Shown: positions 32,502-42,148 of the stretch, one piece after another
Position numbering within the stretch: position 1 is the stretch's first letter
How the letters are laid out: each line of letters begins with the position of its first letter
DNA from: JAFIEN01 sp051859505
GTDB taxonomy: Bacteria > Pseudomonadota > Alphaproteobacteria > Rhodobacterales > Rhodobacteraceae
NCBI GenBank assembly: GCA_051859505.1
Contig: JBHYFN010000008.1
Location: 1 to 64,000, forward strand
Reading direction: 5' to 3'
DNA: 64,000 nt
Program-made: the position numbers and the translations under genes
Notes under the pieces: generated by a model
Databases searched by the model: none
Told to the model about the DNA's origin: nothing
What the model saw: only the letters and a program-made list of their open reading frames with translations

Positions 32502-33472
32502 GCGAGCCACCCCTCAAGGCCGAAGCCCGCAGCCCGCAGACCCGCCTCGGCCATCAGGGCGCCGAAATGCAGGAAGAGATACGACAGCGACACGCGAAAC
32601 AGCTTCTTCTCCGCGCCGTAATTGTCGGCCTCGGCCTGCGCTTCGTCGCGCCGCCAGACCGCCCAGGCCCACCACAGGAACCGCGCGTTCAGGAACAGGC
32701 TCGCCGCGATATAGACCGGCCCGCCGATCGAGGTGAAGCCGATGCCCACCGCCACCGGGATCAGGAAGAGCGTATAGACAAGGATATGGTTCCGCGTCGC
32801 GGGGCGGCCATGCGTCTCGGTCAGCATGGGCACCCCGGCATCGCCGTAGTCCGAGCGTACGAACAGCGCCAGCGCCCAGAAATGCGGCGGCGTCCACATG
32901 AAGATCAGCGCGAACATCAGCGCCGCCTCGACCGAGAGGCTGCCCGTCGCCACGACCCAGCCGATCACCGGCGGAAAGGCCCCCGCCGCGCCGCCGATCA
33001 CGATGTTCTGCGGCGTGGCCCGCTTCAGCCACATCGAATAGACCACGGCATAGAAGAAGATCGTGAAGGCCAGAAGGGCGGCCGCGGCCAGGTTCGTGGC
33101 CAGCCACAGAAGCACGACCGAAAAGCCCGACAGCGTCAGCCCAAGCCCCAGCGCCTCTTGCGGGGCGACCTTGCCGGCGGGGATCGGCCTTTTCGCGGTG
33201 CGCCGCATCCGCGCGTCGATATCGGCATCCCACCACATGTTGAGCGCGCCCGAGGCCCCTGCCCCGACCGCGATGCAGAGGATCGCCACGAACCCGATGA
33301 AGGGATGGATCGGCACCGGCGCCACGACCAGCCCCGCCAGCGCCGTGAAGACCACAAGCGACATCACCCGCGGCTTGAGAAGCGCGATGTAATCGCCGAA
33401 CTCCGCCTCCTGGCAGATGCCGGAGCCGGGGGTGGTGCTGGTGCTGGCCGTGTTCAGGCTGGCGTCGGTCAT
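32495..33472 (-). CDS. ctaB: protoheme IX farnesyltransferase (heme O synthase)
   Basis: This polytopic UbiA-family prenyltransferase adds a farnesyl group to heme B, making heme O on the way to heme A for aa3 oxidase. The 325 residues contain the first Asp-rich motif NMWWDADIDARMRRTAKRPIP (Asn78, Asp82, Asp86) and the LLKPRVMSLVVFTALAG entry segment. The second conserved region is MWTPPHFWALALFVRSDYGDAGVPML. Start MTDASLNTAS is chosen; a longer frame upstream is Arg/Ser-rich and not family-like. It follows ctaC by 76 bases. Confidence 0.96.
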   Translation of the reverse strand: MTDASLNTASTSTTPGSGICQEAEFGDYIALLKPRVMSLVVFTALAGLVVAPVPIHPFIGFVAILCIAVGAGASGALNMWWDADIDARMRRTAKRPIPAGKVAPQEALGLGLTLSGFSVVLLWLATNLAAAALLAFTIFFYAVVYSMWLKRATPQNIVIGGAAGAFPPVIGWVVATGSLSVEAALMFALIFMWTPPHFWALALFVRSDYGDAGVPMLTETHGRPATRNHILVYTLFLIPVAVGIGFTSIGGPVYIAASLFLNARFLWWAWAVWRRDEAQAEADNYGAEKKLFRVSLSYLFLHFGALMAEAGLRAAGFGLEGWLAW

Positions 33473-33548
33473 GGCTCTGTTCTGCTCACTTCGGGCGACC
33501 CCTCGGGGCCAGGACTCGCGCCGCGCGCGAAGCGCGCGCGGCGGCGGG

Positions 33549-34439
33549 TCAGATCGGGAATTCGACCTTGGCGTAGTCGAGCCAGGCCTGATACGCCTCT
33601 TCCGAGACGACCTTGACCGTGATCGGCATATAGGCGTGATCCTTGCCGCAAAGCTCGGAGCACTGGCCGAAATAGATGCCTTCCTGTTCCGCCGCGAACC
33701 ACAGCTGGGCATTGCGCCCCGGCACGCCGTCCTGCTTGACCCCGAAGGCCGGGATCGTCCAGGAGTGGATCACGTCGCTGGCCGTCACGGTCATCACGAC
33801 CACCGCGCCGACGGGCACGACGACCGCGGTATCGGTGGCCAGCAGGAATTCGTCTTCGGAATAGCCCGCCTCGACCAGCTGTTCGCGGATGTCGTCGTTC
33901 AGGTTGCCCTGGCCGTAACCGATCATGTAGCTGTCGAAGATGATGTCTTCATCGGTGTATTCATAGGTCCAGTACCACTGGCGCCCGATCACCTTGATAT
34001 GGATATCGCCCTCGGGGATCTCCTGCTGCTTGAACAGGACCGGCAGCGAGAAGGCCCCGATCACCACAAGGATCACGATCGGCACGACCGTCCAGGTCAC
34101 CTCGAGCGGCGAATTGTGGGTAAAGCGCGCCGGCGTCGGGTTGGAACGCGCATTGTAGCGGATGATGACCCAGGCCAGCAGCGCGGTGACAAAGATGGTG
34201 ATCGCGGTGATGATCACCAGGATCATCCCGTCCAGCCATTGCAGATCGCGCGCAAGCTCGGTCGCGGCGGGCTGGAACCCCATGCCACCCTGAACCGGCG
34301 CGCCAATGATCTCCAGCTCGCCCAGATCGGGCTCGGCCCGCGCGACGGTGGCCCAAAGCAGCGCGCCTGCGGCGGCAAGACCGGAAGCCGCGGCTTTCGT
34401 GACGCCCCCGGCGCGAACCCCAAACGTGTTGAAATCCAT
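33549..34439 (-). CDS. ctaC: cytochrome c oxidase subunit II
   Basis: This electron-entry subunit of aa3 oxidase has a cleavable signal (ends ATVARAEP near residue 35), two membrane helices (about 72-94 and 115-135) and a periplasmic cupredoxin domain. All CuA ligands are visible: His225 in DVIHSW, then Cys260, Glu262, Cys264, His268 and Met271 in QCSELCGKDHAYM. The electron-entry aromatic segment GRQWYWTYEY is at 152-161. It is the first gene of the run and divergent from tldD. Confidence 0.97.
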   Translation of the reverse strand: MDFNTFGVRAGGVTKAAASGLAAAGALLWATVARAEPDLGELEIIGAPVQGGMGFQPAATELARDLQWLDGMILVIITAITIFVTALLAWVIIRYNARSNPTPARFTHNSPLEVTWTVVPIVILVVIGAFSLPVLFKQQEIPEGDIHIKVIGRQWYWTYEYTDEDIIFDSYMIGYGQGNLNDDIREQLVEAGYSEDEFLLATDTAVVVPVGAVVVMTVTASDVIHSWTIPAFGVKQDGVPGRNAQLWFAAEQEGIYFGQCSELCGKDHAYMPITVKVVSEEAYQAWLDYAKVEFPI

Positions 34440-34555
34440 CTTGTTCCCTTTATGTCAGGCTTGACCGTATACGACGGGATTCCCTGTTTCTGAGTTCCTA
34501 TTCCCATATCCTGCCGACCATCACAAGAAGTCGAGTTGCGTCAAACAGCCGCTTC

Positions 34556-34569
34556 ATGATCCAGATCAA
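34556..34569. promoter_or_regulatory. candidate FNR/FnrL box in the tldD-ctaC divergent region
   Basis: ATGAT-CCAG-ATCAA matches the FNR consensus TTGAT-N4-ATCAA at all but one base; read towards ctaC it is TTGAT-CTGG-ATCAT. It lies 22 bases before the tldD ATG and about 120 bases upstream of the ctaC ATG. FnrL of Rhodobacterales uses this site; control of an aerobic terminal oxidase by it is plausible. A single match by eye is weak evidence. Confidence 0.45.
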
Positions 34570-34590
34570 GGCAAAGCCGAGGCAAAGCTG

Positions 34591-36012
34591 ATGACGCACA
34601 CCCCCTTCCGCCCCTTCGAGACCGCGCTCGACCGCGACGGCGCGCTCAAGCTGCTGCAAGAGGCCGTCGCGGGCGCCGAAGATGGCGAGCTGTTCCTCGA
34701 GCGGCGCCGGATCGAGTCGATGGCCTTCGACGACGGACGCCTGCGGCAGGCCAGCTATGACGCCTCCGAAGGCTTCGGCCTGCGCGCCGTTCTGGGCGAG
34801 ACGGCGGGCTATGCCCATTCCACCACGATCGACGAACATTCCCTGCGCCGCGCCGTCGCCACCGCGCGGCTGGCGGTCGGATCGGGCGGCGGCACGCTTG
34901 CCGCGGGGCCGCAGGGCACCAACCGCAGGCTCTATGGCGCCGAGGATCCGACCGAGGGCAGCGCCTTCGCGACCCGTGTCGATCTTCTGCGCGAGATCGA
35001 CGCCCATGCCCGCGCGCTTGATCCGCGGGTGGTGCAGGTCTCGATCGGGCTGGGCGCCAGCCTGCAGGAGGTGGCGATCCTGCGCCCCGACGGCACGCTT
35101 GTCACCGACACCCGCCCGATGGCGCGGCTGAACCTGACCGTGATCGTCGAGGAGAACGGCCTGCGCGAAAGCGGCAGCAGTTCGATCGGGGGGCGGCACG
35201 GCCTGCTTGGCCTGACCGGCCCCGAGGTCTGGAAACCGATGGCGGCCGAGGCGCTGCGCATCGCGCTGGTCAACCTGTCCGCCGAACCGGCCCCGGCCGG
35301 CGTTCTGGACGTGCTGCTTGGCCCGGGCTGGCCGGGGATCCTGCTGCACGAGGCGGTGGGCCACGGGCTTGAAGGCGATGCGAACCGGCGCGGAACCTCG
35401 GTCTTTGCCGGGCTGATGGGCCAGCAGGTGGCCGCCCGCGGCGTGACCGTGCTGGACGATGCCACCCTGCCCGACCGGCGCGGCTCGATCACCGTGGATG
35501 ACGAAGGCACGCCGGGCGCGCGCAATGTCCTGATCGAGGACGGGATCCTTGTCGGGCTGATGCAGGATCGCCAGAACGCGCGGCTGATGGGCACGGCGCC
35601 CACCGGCAACGGGCGGCGCGAAAGCTTTGCCCATGCGCCGATGCCGCGGATGACGAATACCTACATGCTGGCCGGGCCGGACGAGCCTGCGGCGATGCTG
35701 GCCGATCTGAAGGACGGGATCCATGCGGTGGGATTCGGCGGTGGTCAGGTCGATACGACCAGCGGCAAGTTCGTCTTCTCCTGCACGGAGGCCTATCGCG
35801 TCAGGAACGGCAAACGCATCGCCGCGGTGAAGGGCGCCACGCTGATCGGCGACGGCGCGACGGCGCTGCAGAAGATCCGCGCCGTGGGCACGGACATGGC
35901 GCTTGATCCCGGGATGGGCACCTGCGGCAAGGCCGGGCAATGGGTGCCGGTCTCGGTCGGCCAGCCCTCGCTCCTGATCGGCGGGCTGACGGTGGGCGGC
36001 GCGCAGACCTGA
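34591..36012 (+). CDS. tldD: metalloprotease TldD
   Basis: TldD pairs with TldE/PmbA (not in the window) to form a zinc protease that degrades unfolded peptides and processes some microcins. The 473 residues match the usual length. The metal-binding motif HEAVGH (His253, Glu254, His258) sits in GILLHEAVGHGLEGD, and the C-terminal block has the family signature FVFSCTEAYRVRNGK with GQWVPVSVGQPSLLIGGLTVGG. It is divergent from ctaC, an arrangement common in this order. Confidence 0.96.
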   Translation: MTHTPFRPFETALDRDGALKLLQEAVAGAEDGELFLERRRIESMAFDDGRLRQASYDASEGFGLRAVLGETAGYAHSTTIDEHSLRRAVATARLAVGSGGGTLAAGPQGTNRRLYGAEDPTEGSAFATRVDLLREIDAHARALDPRVVQVSIGLGASLQEVAILRPDGTLVTDTRPMARLNLTVIVEENGLRESGSSSIGGRHGLLGLTGPEVWKPMAAEALRIALVNLSAEPAPAGVLDVLLGPGWPGILLHEAVGHGLEGDANRRGTSVFAGLMGQQVAARGVTVLDDATLPDRRGSITVDDEGTPGARNVLIEDGILVGLMQDRQNARLMGTAPTGNGRRESFAHAPMPRMTNTYMLAGPDEPAAMLADLKDGIHAVGFGGGQVDTTSGKFVFSCTEAYRVRNGKRIAAVKGATLIGDGATALQKIRAVGTDMALDPGMGTCGKAGQWVPVSVGQPSLLIGGLTVGGAQT

Positions 36013-36120
36013 CCGGGGGAGAGAGAGGGGGGGCGAGAGGGAGAACGAAACGGGATCCGGGATTTACCTCGCGTTAACCTCGCTGCCCTAAACGTGATTC
36101 TGCAACAGGCGGAGTTTCGG

Positions 36121-37350
36121 ATGGCCGAGGTACCCACTTCTTCCTCTCACCCCCCACTCCCACCCACGACGGAAGATGATCGGCTGTGCCGGCTTCGCCT
36201 GTTGCGCTCGCGCAAGGTGGGTCTGTCGACCTACTGGCGCCTGATCGCCGACCACGGCAGTGCCAAAGCCGCACTGCTGGCGCTGCCCGAAGTGGCGCGC
36301 GCGGCCGGCGTGAGCGACTATCACCCCTGCCCCGAAGGCGTGGCCCTTGCCGAGCTGAAGGCGGGGCGCGCGGCGGGGCTGCGGCTTCTGTGTCATGGCG
36401 AGGCGGATTATCCTTCGGCCCTTGCCGAACTCGCGGATGCGCCACCGCTTCTCTGGGTGCGGGGCGATGCGGCGCTTCTGCGCCGTCCGATGCTGGCGCT
36501 GGTGGGGGCACGAAATGCCTCGTCGCTGGGCACGCGCATGGCGCGCGCGCTGGCGGCCGGCCTGTCCGAGGCGGGCTTCGTGATCGTCTCGGGCCTGGCG
36601 CGCGGGGTCGATACGGTGGCCCATGAAGCCGCCCTTGAAGGGGGTGGCACCATCGCGGTGCTCGCGGGGGGGGCGGATGTGATCTATCCGGCCGAGAATG
36701 CGGTGCTGGCCGAACGGATCGCGGCGCGGGGCCTGCTTCTGTCGGAACAGCCCGTCGGCCTGCAGCCGCAGGCGCGCCATTTCCCGACCCGCAACCGCAT
36801 CATCTCGGGCCTGGCCCGCGCCGTGATCGTGGTCGAGGCGGCGGCGAAATCCGGCAGTCTGATCACCGCGCGCACCGCACTCGATCAGGGGCGCGAGGTT
36901 CTGGCGGTGCCGGGCCATCCCTTCGATGCGCGCGCCTCGGGCTGCAACATGCTCTTGCGCGACGGGGCCACGCTGGTGCGCTCTGCCGCCGATGTGATCG
37001 AAGCGGTGGGGCCGGCGGAACCCGCGATCCCGGCCCAGGCCACCCTGCCCCTGGGCAGCGCCGCGCCGGCGGGGATGGACCGGCCGCCGACCGCACAGAC
37101 CCCCGGCCCCCGCAAGCGCCCGGCTGCCTTGGCACCCACTGGCCCGACCCGGCCCGATCGCAGCCTGCGCGAGGTGGCGGCGCTGCACCGGCAGATCCTC
37201 GATCAGCTCGGCCCCTCGCCGGTGGCCGAGGATCAGCTGATCCGCGACCTCGCCCATCCGGCGGCGGTCGTGGTGCCGGTCATCGTCGAGCTTGAGCTTG
37301 AAGGACGCCTGACCCGTGGACAAGGCGGGATGCTGGCCCGGGTCTCCTGA
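36121..37350 (+). CDS. dprA: DNA-processing protein DprA
   Basis: DprA loads RecA on incoming single-stranded DNA during natural transformation. The 409-residue protein has the Rossmann-like core ALVGARNASSLGTRMARALAAGLSEAG, GFVIVSGLARGVDTVAHEAAL, GTIAVLAGGADVIYP and HFPTRNRIISGLA. Nearby lies AAKSGSLITARTALDQGREVLAVPG, and a C-terminal winged-helix (DML1-like) domain follows (SLREVAALHRQILDQLGPSP). A long Pro/Ala linker separates the two. The ATG preceded by AGGCGGAG is chosen over an in-frame GTG 27 bases upstream. No other competence genes are in the window. Confidence 0.95.
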   Translation: MAEVPTSSSHPPLPPTTEDDRLCRLRLLRSRKVGLSTYWRLIADHGSAKAALLALPEVARAAGVSDYHPCPEGVALAELKAGRAAGLRLLCHGEADYPSALAELADAPPLLWVRGDAALLRRPMLALVGARNASSLGTRMARALAAGLSEAGFVIVSGLARGVDTVAHEAALEGGGTIAVLAGGADVIYPAENAVLAERIAARGLLLSEQPVGLQPQARHFPTRNRIISGLARAVIVVEAAAKSGSLITARTALDQGREVLAVPGHPFDARASGCNMLLRDGATLVRSAADVIEAVGPAEPAIPAQATLPLGSAAPAGMDRPPTAQTPGPRKRPAALAPTGPTRPDRSLREVAALHRQILDQLGPSPVAEDQLIRDLAHPAAVVVPVIVELELEGRLTRGQGGMLARVS

Positions 37351-37481
37351 TCGGTCGGGCAATCAGAGGGGCCATCTCGCACAGGCTGCATCGGGCGGGC
37401 GGGCGCCTTGGGAGTAGCGAAGCGGAGCGGCAGTCCGAGACCGGCGAGGTCAGCCGCGGCTGGGGGCGAGGCGCCGTCGCT

Positions 37482-37913
37482 CTAGCAATATTCCGGGATC
37501 ACCACCCGGTAGCGCAGGCAGAGCGGGCTTTGCGCCCACCAGACATCGGTCGAGGCCGCGCCCCAATCCTCCACGATCCAGGCACCCCCGACCCGGTGGA
37601 AAAAGACCTGAAGCTGCGTCGGATCGCCGCCAAGGGGATCGTAAAACTCACTCCGGGCGAATGGCGTGCTGCGGATGTCGATCGGCACACCGCCCGGACG
37701 CTGTGCCGAAAGCATGGCGAAGGCCACATCTCCGGCGACCCGCAACTCGTCCACCACGAATTCGACCGGCGCGCCCAGCAGCGCCTCTGCATCGGGCCGG
37801 ATCGCATCCATCAGGGCGCGCCTCTCGGCCGTTCCGCGGGCCGGTTCGTGATAGCCCTGGGCCAGAACCGGCCCCCCCAGCAACAGCGTCAACGCAAGCA
37901 GGACCCGGATCAT
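37482..37913 (-). CDS. secreted protein of unknown function
   Basis: The 143-residue product has a signal peptide (MIRVLLALTLLLGGPVLAQG, cleavage after VLA). The small mature domain has EPARGTAERRALMDAIRPDAEALLGAPVEFVVDELRV followed by an aromatic beta region (LQVFFHRVGGAWIVEDWG). This resembles periplasmic proteins of NTF2-like size, but no named family is certain. The long upstream extension of the open frame is rejected because only this ATG gives a signal peptide. It converges on dprA; the 131 bases between hold only short GC-rich inverted repeats. Confidence 0.6.
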   Translation of the reverse strand: MIRVLLALTLLLGGPVLAQGYHEPARGTAERRALMDAIRPDAEALLGAPVEFVVDELRVAGDVAFAMLSAQRPGGVPIDIRSTPFARSEFYDPLGGDPTQLQVFFHRVGGAWIVEDWGAASTDVWWAQSPLCLRYRVVIPEYC

Positions 37914-38079
37914 CGCCGTCAGGCTCCTCGTATAGATGCAAACCATGGCCGGTTGATACACCGGAAACAGCCATCCCCAAAGCGTCAATCGAGGGCGCCC
38001 CGGGACCGCATTGACAATCCATGGCCCCACCGCCCATGTTGCCCGACCATCGGTGCCCCCTCTGCATTCAAGGATTCCC

Positions 38080-40716
38080 ATGCCCGTCGTCGTCGTCGAG
38101 TCGCCCGCCAAGGCCAAGACAATCAACAAGTATCTGGGCTCCGACTACACGGTCCTTGCCTCTTATGGCCATGTCCGCGACCTGCCGCCCAAGGATGGCT
38201 CGGTCGATCCCGATCGGGATTTCGCCATGCAGTGGGAGGTCGCGGCCGACAGCCGCAAGCACCTCAAGGCCATTGCCGATGCGCTGAAGGACGACCCCCA
38301 CCTGATCCTCGCCACCGACCCCGACCGCGAGGGCGAGGCGATCTCGTGGCACCTGACCGAGGCCCTGCGCGACCGCAAGGCCCTCAAGAAGGACAGCACC
38401 ATCAGCCGCGTGACCTTCAACGCGATCACCAAGGCGGCGGTGGCCGAGGCGATGGAACGCCCCCGGCAGGTCGATGCGCCGCTGGTCGAGGCCTATCTGG
38501 CGCGCCGTGCGCTTGATTACCTCGTCGGCTTCAACCTCTCGCCGGTTCTGTGGCGCAAGCTGCCGGGCGCGAAATCGGCCGGCCGGGTGCAATCGGTCTG
38601 CCTGCGCCTGATCGTCGAGCGCGAGATGGAGATCGAGGCCTTTCGCGCCCGCGAATACTGGTCCGCCTCGGCCAGCCTGAAGACGCCGCGCGGGCAGGTC
38701 TTCGATGCCCGCCTCGTGTCGCTGGCCGGCAAGAAGCTGGACCGCTTCGACCTGGCCGACCAGACGGCGGCGGAGTTGGCCGTGCAGGCCGTCACCTCGC
38801 GCGATCTGTCGGTCACTTCGGTCGAGGCGAAACCGGCCAGCCGCAACCCCTCGGCCCCGTTCATGACCTCGACCCTGCAACAAGAGGCCAGCCGCAAGTT
38901 CGGCATGGGCGCGAAGCAGACGATGTCGGCCGCGCAGCGCCTGTATGAGGCGGGGCTGATCACCTATATGCGGACCGACGGGATCGACATGGCGCCCGAG
39001 GCGGTGATGGCCGCCCGCGACGCGATCCGCGCGCGGTTTGGCGACAAATACCTGCCCGACAGCCCGCGCATGTACAAGAACAAGGCCAAGAACGCGCAGG
39101 AAGCGCATGAATGCATCCGGCCCACGGACATGGCGCTTTCGACCGAGAAGCTGAAGATCCAGGATACCGACCAGCGCCGCCTCTACGACCTGATCTACAA
39201 GCGCACCATCGCCAGCCAGATGGCCGCCGCGCGGCTGGAACGCACCACTGTCGAGATCGGAAGCAGTGACGGTCAGGTCGGCCTGCGCGCGACCGGGCAG
39301 GTCGTGCTGTTCGACGGTTTCATCGCGATCTACGAAGAGGGGCGCGACGATGCAGGCGATGACGAGGACGGCGCCCGTCTGCCGCAGATGTCGTCGGGCG
39401 AGGCGCTGGTGAAGGAAGCCGTCACGCCCGAGCAGCATTTCACCCAGCCGCCGCCGCGCTATACCGAGGCGACGCTGGTCAAGCGGATGGAGGAGCTGGG
39501 GATCGGCCGCCCTTCGACCTATGCCTCGATCGTCACGACCATTCAGGACCGCGGCTATGTGGCCAAGGACAAGGGCCGGCTGATCCCGCAGGACAAGGGC
39601 CGGCTGGTGACGGTCTTCCTCAGCAACTACTTCCGCCGCTATGTCGAATACGACTTCACCGCCGGGCTTGAGAACCAGCTGGACGAGGTCTCGGCTGGCG
39701 AGGCGAATTATCAGGATCTGCTGCGGCAATTCTGGCGCGATTTCAGCGCGGCTCTGGCGGAAACGGCGGATCTGCGCATCACCGAGGTGCTGGAAAAGAT
39801 CAACGAGGTGCTCGAGCCTCACCTTTTCCCGGCGAAAGAGGACGGCTCCGATCCCCGCCTTTGCCCCAATTGCGGCGCGGGGCGGCTGTCGATGCGCACC
39901 GCGCGGTCGGGCGGGGCCTTCATCGGCTGTTCGAACTATCCCGAATGCCGCTACACACGCCCCTTCGGCCCGCCGGGCATGGAAGAGGCCGGGATCGGCC
40001 CCGACGGCCGCCTTCTGGGCCATGACGCGGGCGATCCGATCAGCTTGCGCGACGGCCGCTTCGGGCCCTATGTCCAGCGCGGCGAGGCGACGGAAGAAGT
40101 GCCCAAGCCCCCCCGCGCCAGCCTGCCCAAGGGCTGGCAGGCCGCCGAGATGGATCTTGAGAAAGCGTTGCAGCTGCTGTCGCTGCCGCGCCCCGTGGGG
40201 CCGCATCCCGAGGATGGCGTGATGATCGAGGCGGGGATCGGGCGCTATGGGCCTTATGTGAAGCACGGCTCTGTCTATGCCAATGTTCCCGAGGTGGATG
40301 AGGTCTTTACCATCGGCATGAACCGCGCGGTCGAGGTGCTGGCCCAGAAGGCCGCGGGCGGCGGAAGGCGGGGCGGCGGGGCGGCGGCCAAGCCGCTCAA
40401 GGAGCTGGGCGAACACCCGTCGGGGGGCGCGATCAGCGTGATGCCGGGGCGCTATGGGCCTTATGTGAAGTGGGAAAAGGTGAACGCGACCCTGCCCAAG
40501 GATGTGGCGCCGGAAGAGGTGACGCTGGAACAGGCGGTGGAACTGGTGGATGCCAAGGCCGCCAAAGGGGGCAAGACCCGCAAGACGGCGGCGAAGAAAC
40601 CTGCGGCCAAGAAGGCGACCACGAAGAAGGCCACCCAGAAGAAGCCCGCCGCGAAATCCGCAGCAAAATCCACTGCGAAAACCACTGCGAAATCCGCAGC
40701 CAAGGCCGCCGAATAG
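38080..40716 (+). CDS. topA: DNA topoisomerase I
   Basis: This type IA topoisomerase relaxes negative supercoils. The 878 residues have a Toprim domain at the N-terminus (VVVESPAKAKTINKYLG, ATDPDREGEAISWHL), the catalytic Tyr296 in GLITYMRTDG, and one four-Cys zinc finger (Cys595, 598, 617, 623). After the finger come three further repeated segments with the GRYGPYVKW/GRYGPYVKHGS pattern, as in alphaproteobacterial TopA. The last 60 residues are a Lys/Ala-rich tail (AAKKPAAKKATTKKATQKK) likely to bind DNA nonspecifically. It is the sequence usually found downstream of dprA. Confidence 0.97.
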   Translation: MPVVVVESPAKAKTINKYLGSDYTVLASYGHVRDLPPKDGSVDPDRDFAMQWEVAADSRKHLKAIADALKDDPHLILATDPDREGEAISWHLTEALRDRKALKKDSTISRVTFNAITKAAVAEAMERPRQVDAPLVEAYLARRALDYLVGFNLSPVLWRKLPGAKSAGRVQSVCLRLIVEREMEIEAFRAREYWSASASLKTPRGQVFDARLVSLAGKKLDRFDLADQTAAELAVQAVTSRDLSVTSVEAKPASRNPSAPFMTSTLQQEASRKFGMGAKQTMSAAQRLYEAGLITYMRTDGIDMAPEAVMAARDAIRARFGDKYLPDSPRMYKNKAKNAQEAHECIRPTDMALSTEKLKIQDTDQRRLYDLIYKRTIASQMAAARLERTTVEIGSSDGQVGLRATGQVVLFDGFIAIYEEGRDDAGDDEDGARLPQMSSGEALVKEAVTPEQHFTQPPPRYTEATLVKRMEELGIGRPSTYASIVTTIQDRGYVAKDKGRLIPQDKGRLVTVFLSNYFRRYVEYDFTAGLENQLDEVSAGEANYQDLLRQFWRDFSAALAETADLRITEVLEKINEVLEPHLFPAKEDGSDPRLCPNCGAGRLSMRTARSGGAFIGCSNYPECRYTRPFGPPGMEEAGIGPDGRLLGHDAGDPISLRDGRFGPYVQRGEATEEVPKPPRASLPKGWQAAEMDLEKALQLLSLPRPVGPHPEDGVMIEAGIGRYGPYVKHGSVYANVPEVDEVFTIGMNRAVEVLAQKAAGGGRRGGGAAAKPLKELGEHPSGGAISVMPGRYGPYVKWEKVNATLPKDVAPEEVTLEQAVELVDAKAAKGGKTRKTAAKKPAAKKATTKKATQKKPAAKSAAKSTAKTTAKSAAKAAE

Positions 40717-40760
40717 CACGAGGTCGCACGGGGTAACACGGGGTAGCACGCGGCGCGCAT

Positions 40761-40788
40761 TTGACTTTGCTGCACCGCCGCGTAAAGG
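40761..40788 (+). promoter_or_regulatory. candidate sigma-70-type promoter for scoAB
   Basis: TTGACT and TAAAGG are separated by 16 bases and lie 27 bases before the scoA ATG. The -35 box is close to consensus, the -10 box poor. Only suggestive. Confidence 0.3.
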
Positions 40789-40814
40789 ACGGTCAGGCAA
40801 TCACGGAGGGGCGG

Positions 40815-41519
40815 ATGAACAAGGTCTATGGATCGGCGGCCGAGGCGCTGGACGGCCTTCTGAAGGACGGAATGCTGATCGCGGCGGGCGGTTTCGGCCT
40901 CTGCGGCATTCCCGAGCTTCTGATCTCGGCGATCCGGGATGCGGGGGTGAAGGATCTGACCTTCGTCTCGAACAACGCGGGCGTGGATGATTTCGGCCTG
41001 GGCCTGCTGCTGCAGACCCGGCAGGTGAAGAAGATGATCTCGTCCTATGTGGGCGAGAATGCCGAATTCATGCGCCAGTATCTCTCGGGCGAGCTGGAGC
41101 TCGAGTTCACGCCGCAGGGCACGCTGGCCGAGCGGATGCGGGCCGGCGGCGCGGGGATTCCGGGTTTCTACACCAAGACCGGCGTCGGCACCGTGATCGC
41201 CGAGGGCAAGGACCACAAGGAGTTCGACGGCGAGACCTATATCCTCGAACGCGGGATCGTGGCGGATCTGTCGATCGTGAAGGCCTGGAAGGCCGATGCG
41301 ACGGGCAACCTCGTGTTCCGCAAGACCGCGCGCAACTTCAACCCGCCCGCCGCGATGTGTGGCCGCATCTGCGTGGCCGAGGTCGAAGAGATCGTCCCCA
41401 CCGGCAGCCTTGATCCCGACCATATCCACCTGCCCGGCATCTTCGTGCACCGGCTGGTGCAGGGGGAGCATGAGAAGCGGATCGAACAGCGCACGCTGCG
41501 CAAGAAGGAGGCCGTCTGA
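40815..41519 (+). CDS. scoA: 3-oxoacid CoA-transferase subunit A
   Basis: This alpha subunit of succinyl-CoA:3-ketoacid CoA-transferase activates acetoacetate. The 234 residues have the CoA-binding GGFGLCGIPELLI glycine motif, SNNAGVDDFGLGLLL, AGGAGIPGFYTKTGVGT and the C-terminal AEVEEIVPTGSLDPDHIHLPGIFVHR. GGAGGGGCG precedes the ATG. The stop shares a base with the scoB start (TGATG). The pair could link polyhydroxybutyrate or ketogenic amino-acid breakdown to the TCA cycle. Confidence 0.95.
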   Translation: MNKVYGSAAEALDGLLKDGMLIAAGGFGLCGIPELLISAIRDAGVKDLTFVSNNAGVDDFGLGLLLQTRQVKKMISSYVGENAEFMRQYLSGELELEFTPQGTLAERMRAGGAGIPGFYTKTGVGTVIAEGKDHKEFDGETYILERGIVADLSIVKAWKADATGNLVFRKTARNFNPPAAMCGRICVAEVEEIVPTGSLDPDHIHLPGIFVHRLVQGEHEKRIEQRTLRKKEAV

Positions 41520-42148
41520 TGCCCTGGGACCGTAACCAGATGGCCGCCCGCGCGGCACAGGAGCTGCGCGACGGGATGTATGTGAACCTTGGCATCGGCA
41601 TCCCGACGCTGGTGGCCAATTACATCCCCGAGGGGATCAGCGTCACGCTGCAATCCGAGAACGGGATGCTGGGCATGGGCCCCTTCCCCTTCGAGGGCGA
41701 AGAGGATGCCGATCTGATCAATGCGGGCAAGCAGACGATCACCGAACTGCCGCATTCCGCCTATTTCGACAGCGCGACATCCTTCGGGATGATCCGGGGC
41801 GGCAAGATCGCCATGGCGATCCTGGGCGCGATGGAAGTGTCGGAAAAGGGCGATCTGGCCAATTGGATGATCCCCGGCAAGCTCGTGAAGGGCATGGGCG
41901 GCGCGATGGACCTTGTGGCCGGCGTGGGCCGCGTCGTGGTGGTGATGGACCACACCAACAAGGCGGGCGAAAGCAAGGTGCTGCGCGACTGCACCCTGCC
42001 GCTGACGGGCAAGGGCGTGGTGGACCGGATCATCACCAATCTTGGGGTGCTGGATGTGACCCACAAGGGCCTCCATATCGTCGAATGCGCCGATGGCGTG
42101 ACCGAGGACGAGATCCGCAAGGCGACCGAAGGCCGGATCGTCGACTGA
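41519..42148 (+). CDS. scoB: 3-oxoacid CoA-transferase subunit B
   Basis: This beta subunit of the same enzyme has 209 residues. The catalytic glutamate is Glu47 in LQSENGMLGMGP, which forms the CoA thioester intermediate; VNLGIGIPTLV and GMIRGGKIAMAILGAMEV are the surrounding family motifs. Translational coupling to scoA makes equal dosage of the two subunits likely. Confidence 0.96.
   Translation: MPWDRNQMAARAAQELRDGMYVNLGIGIPTLVANYIPEGISVTLQSENGMLGMGPFPFEGEEDADLINAGKQTITELPHSAYFDSATSFGMIRGGKIAMAILGAMEVSEKGDLANWMIPGKLVKGMGGAMDLVAGVGRVVVVMDHTNKAGESKVLRDCTLPLTGKGVVDRIITNLGVLDVTHKGLHIVECADGVTEDEIRKATEGRIVD

Noticed and set aside
37351..37481. A gene or mobile element between dprA and the secreted unknown
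   Set aside because: No open frame with coding character; only short GC-rich inverted repeats such as GGCGCCT/AGGCGCC in a convergent gap.
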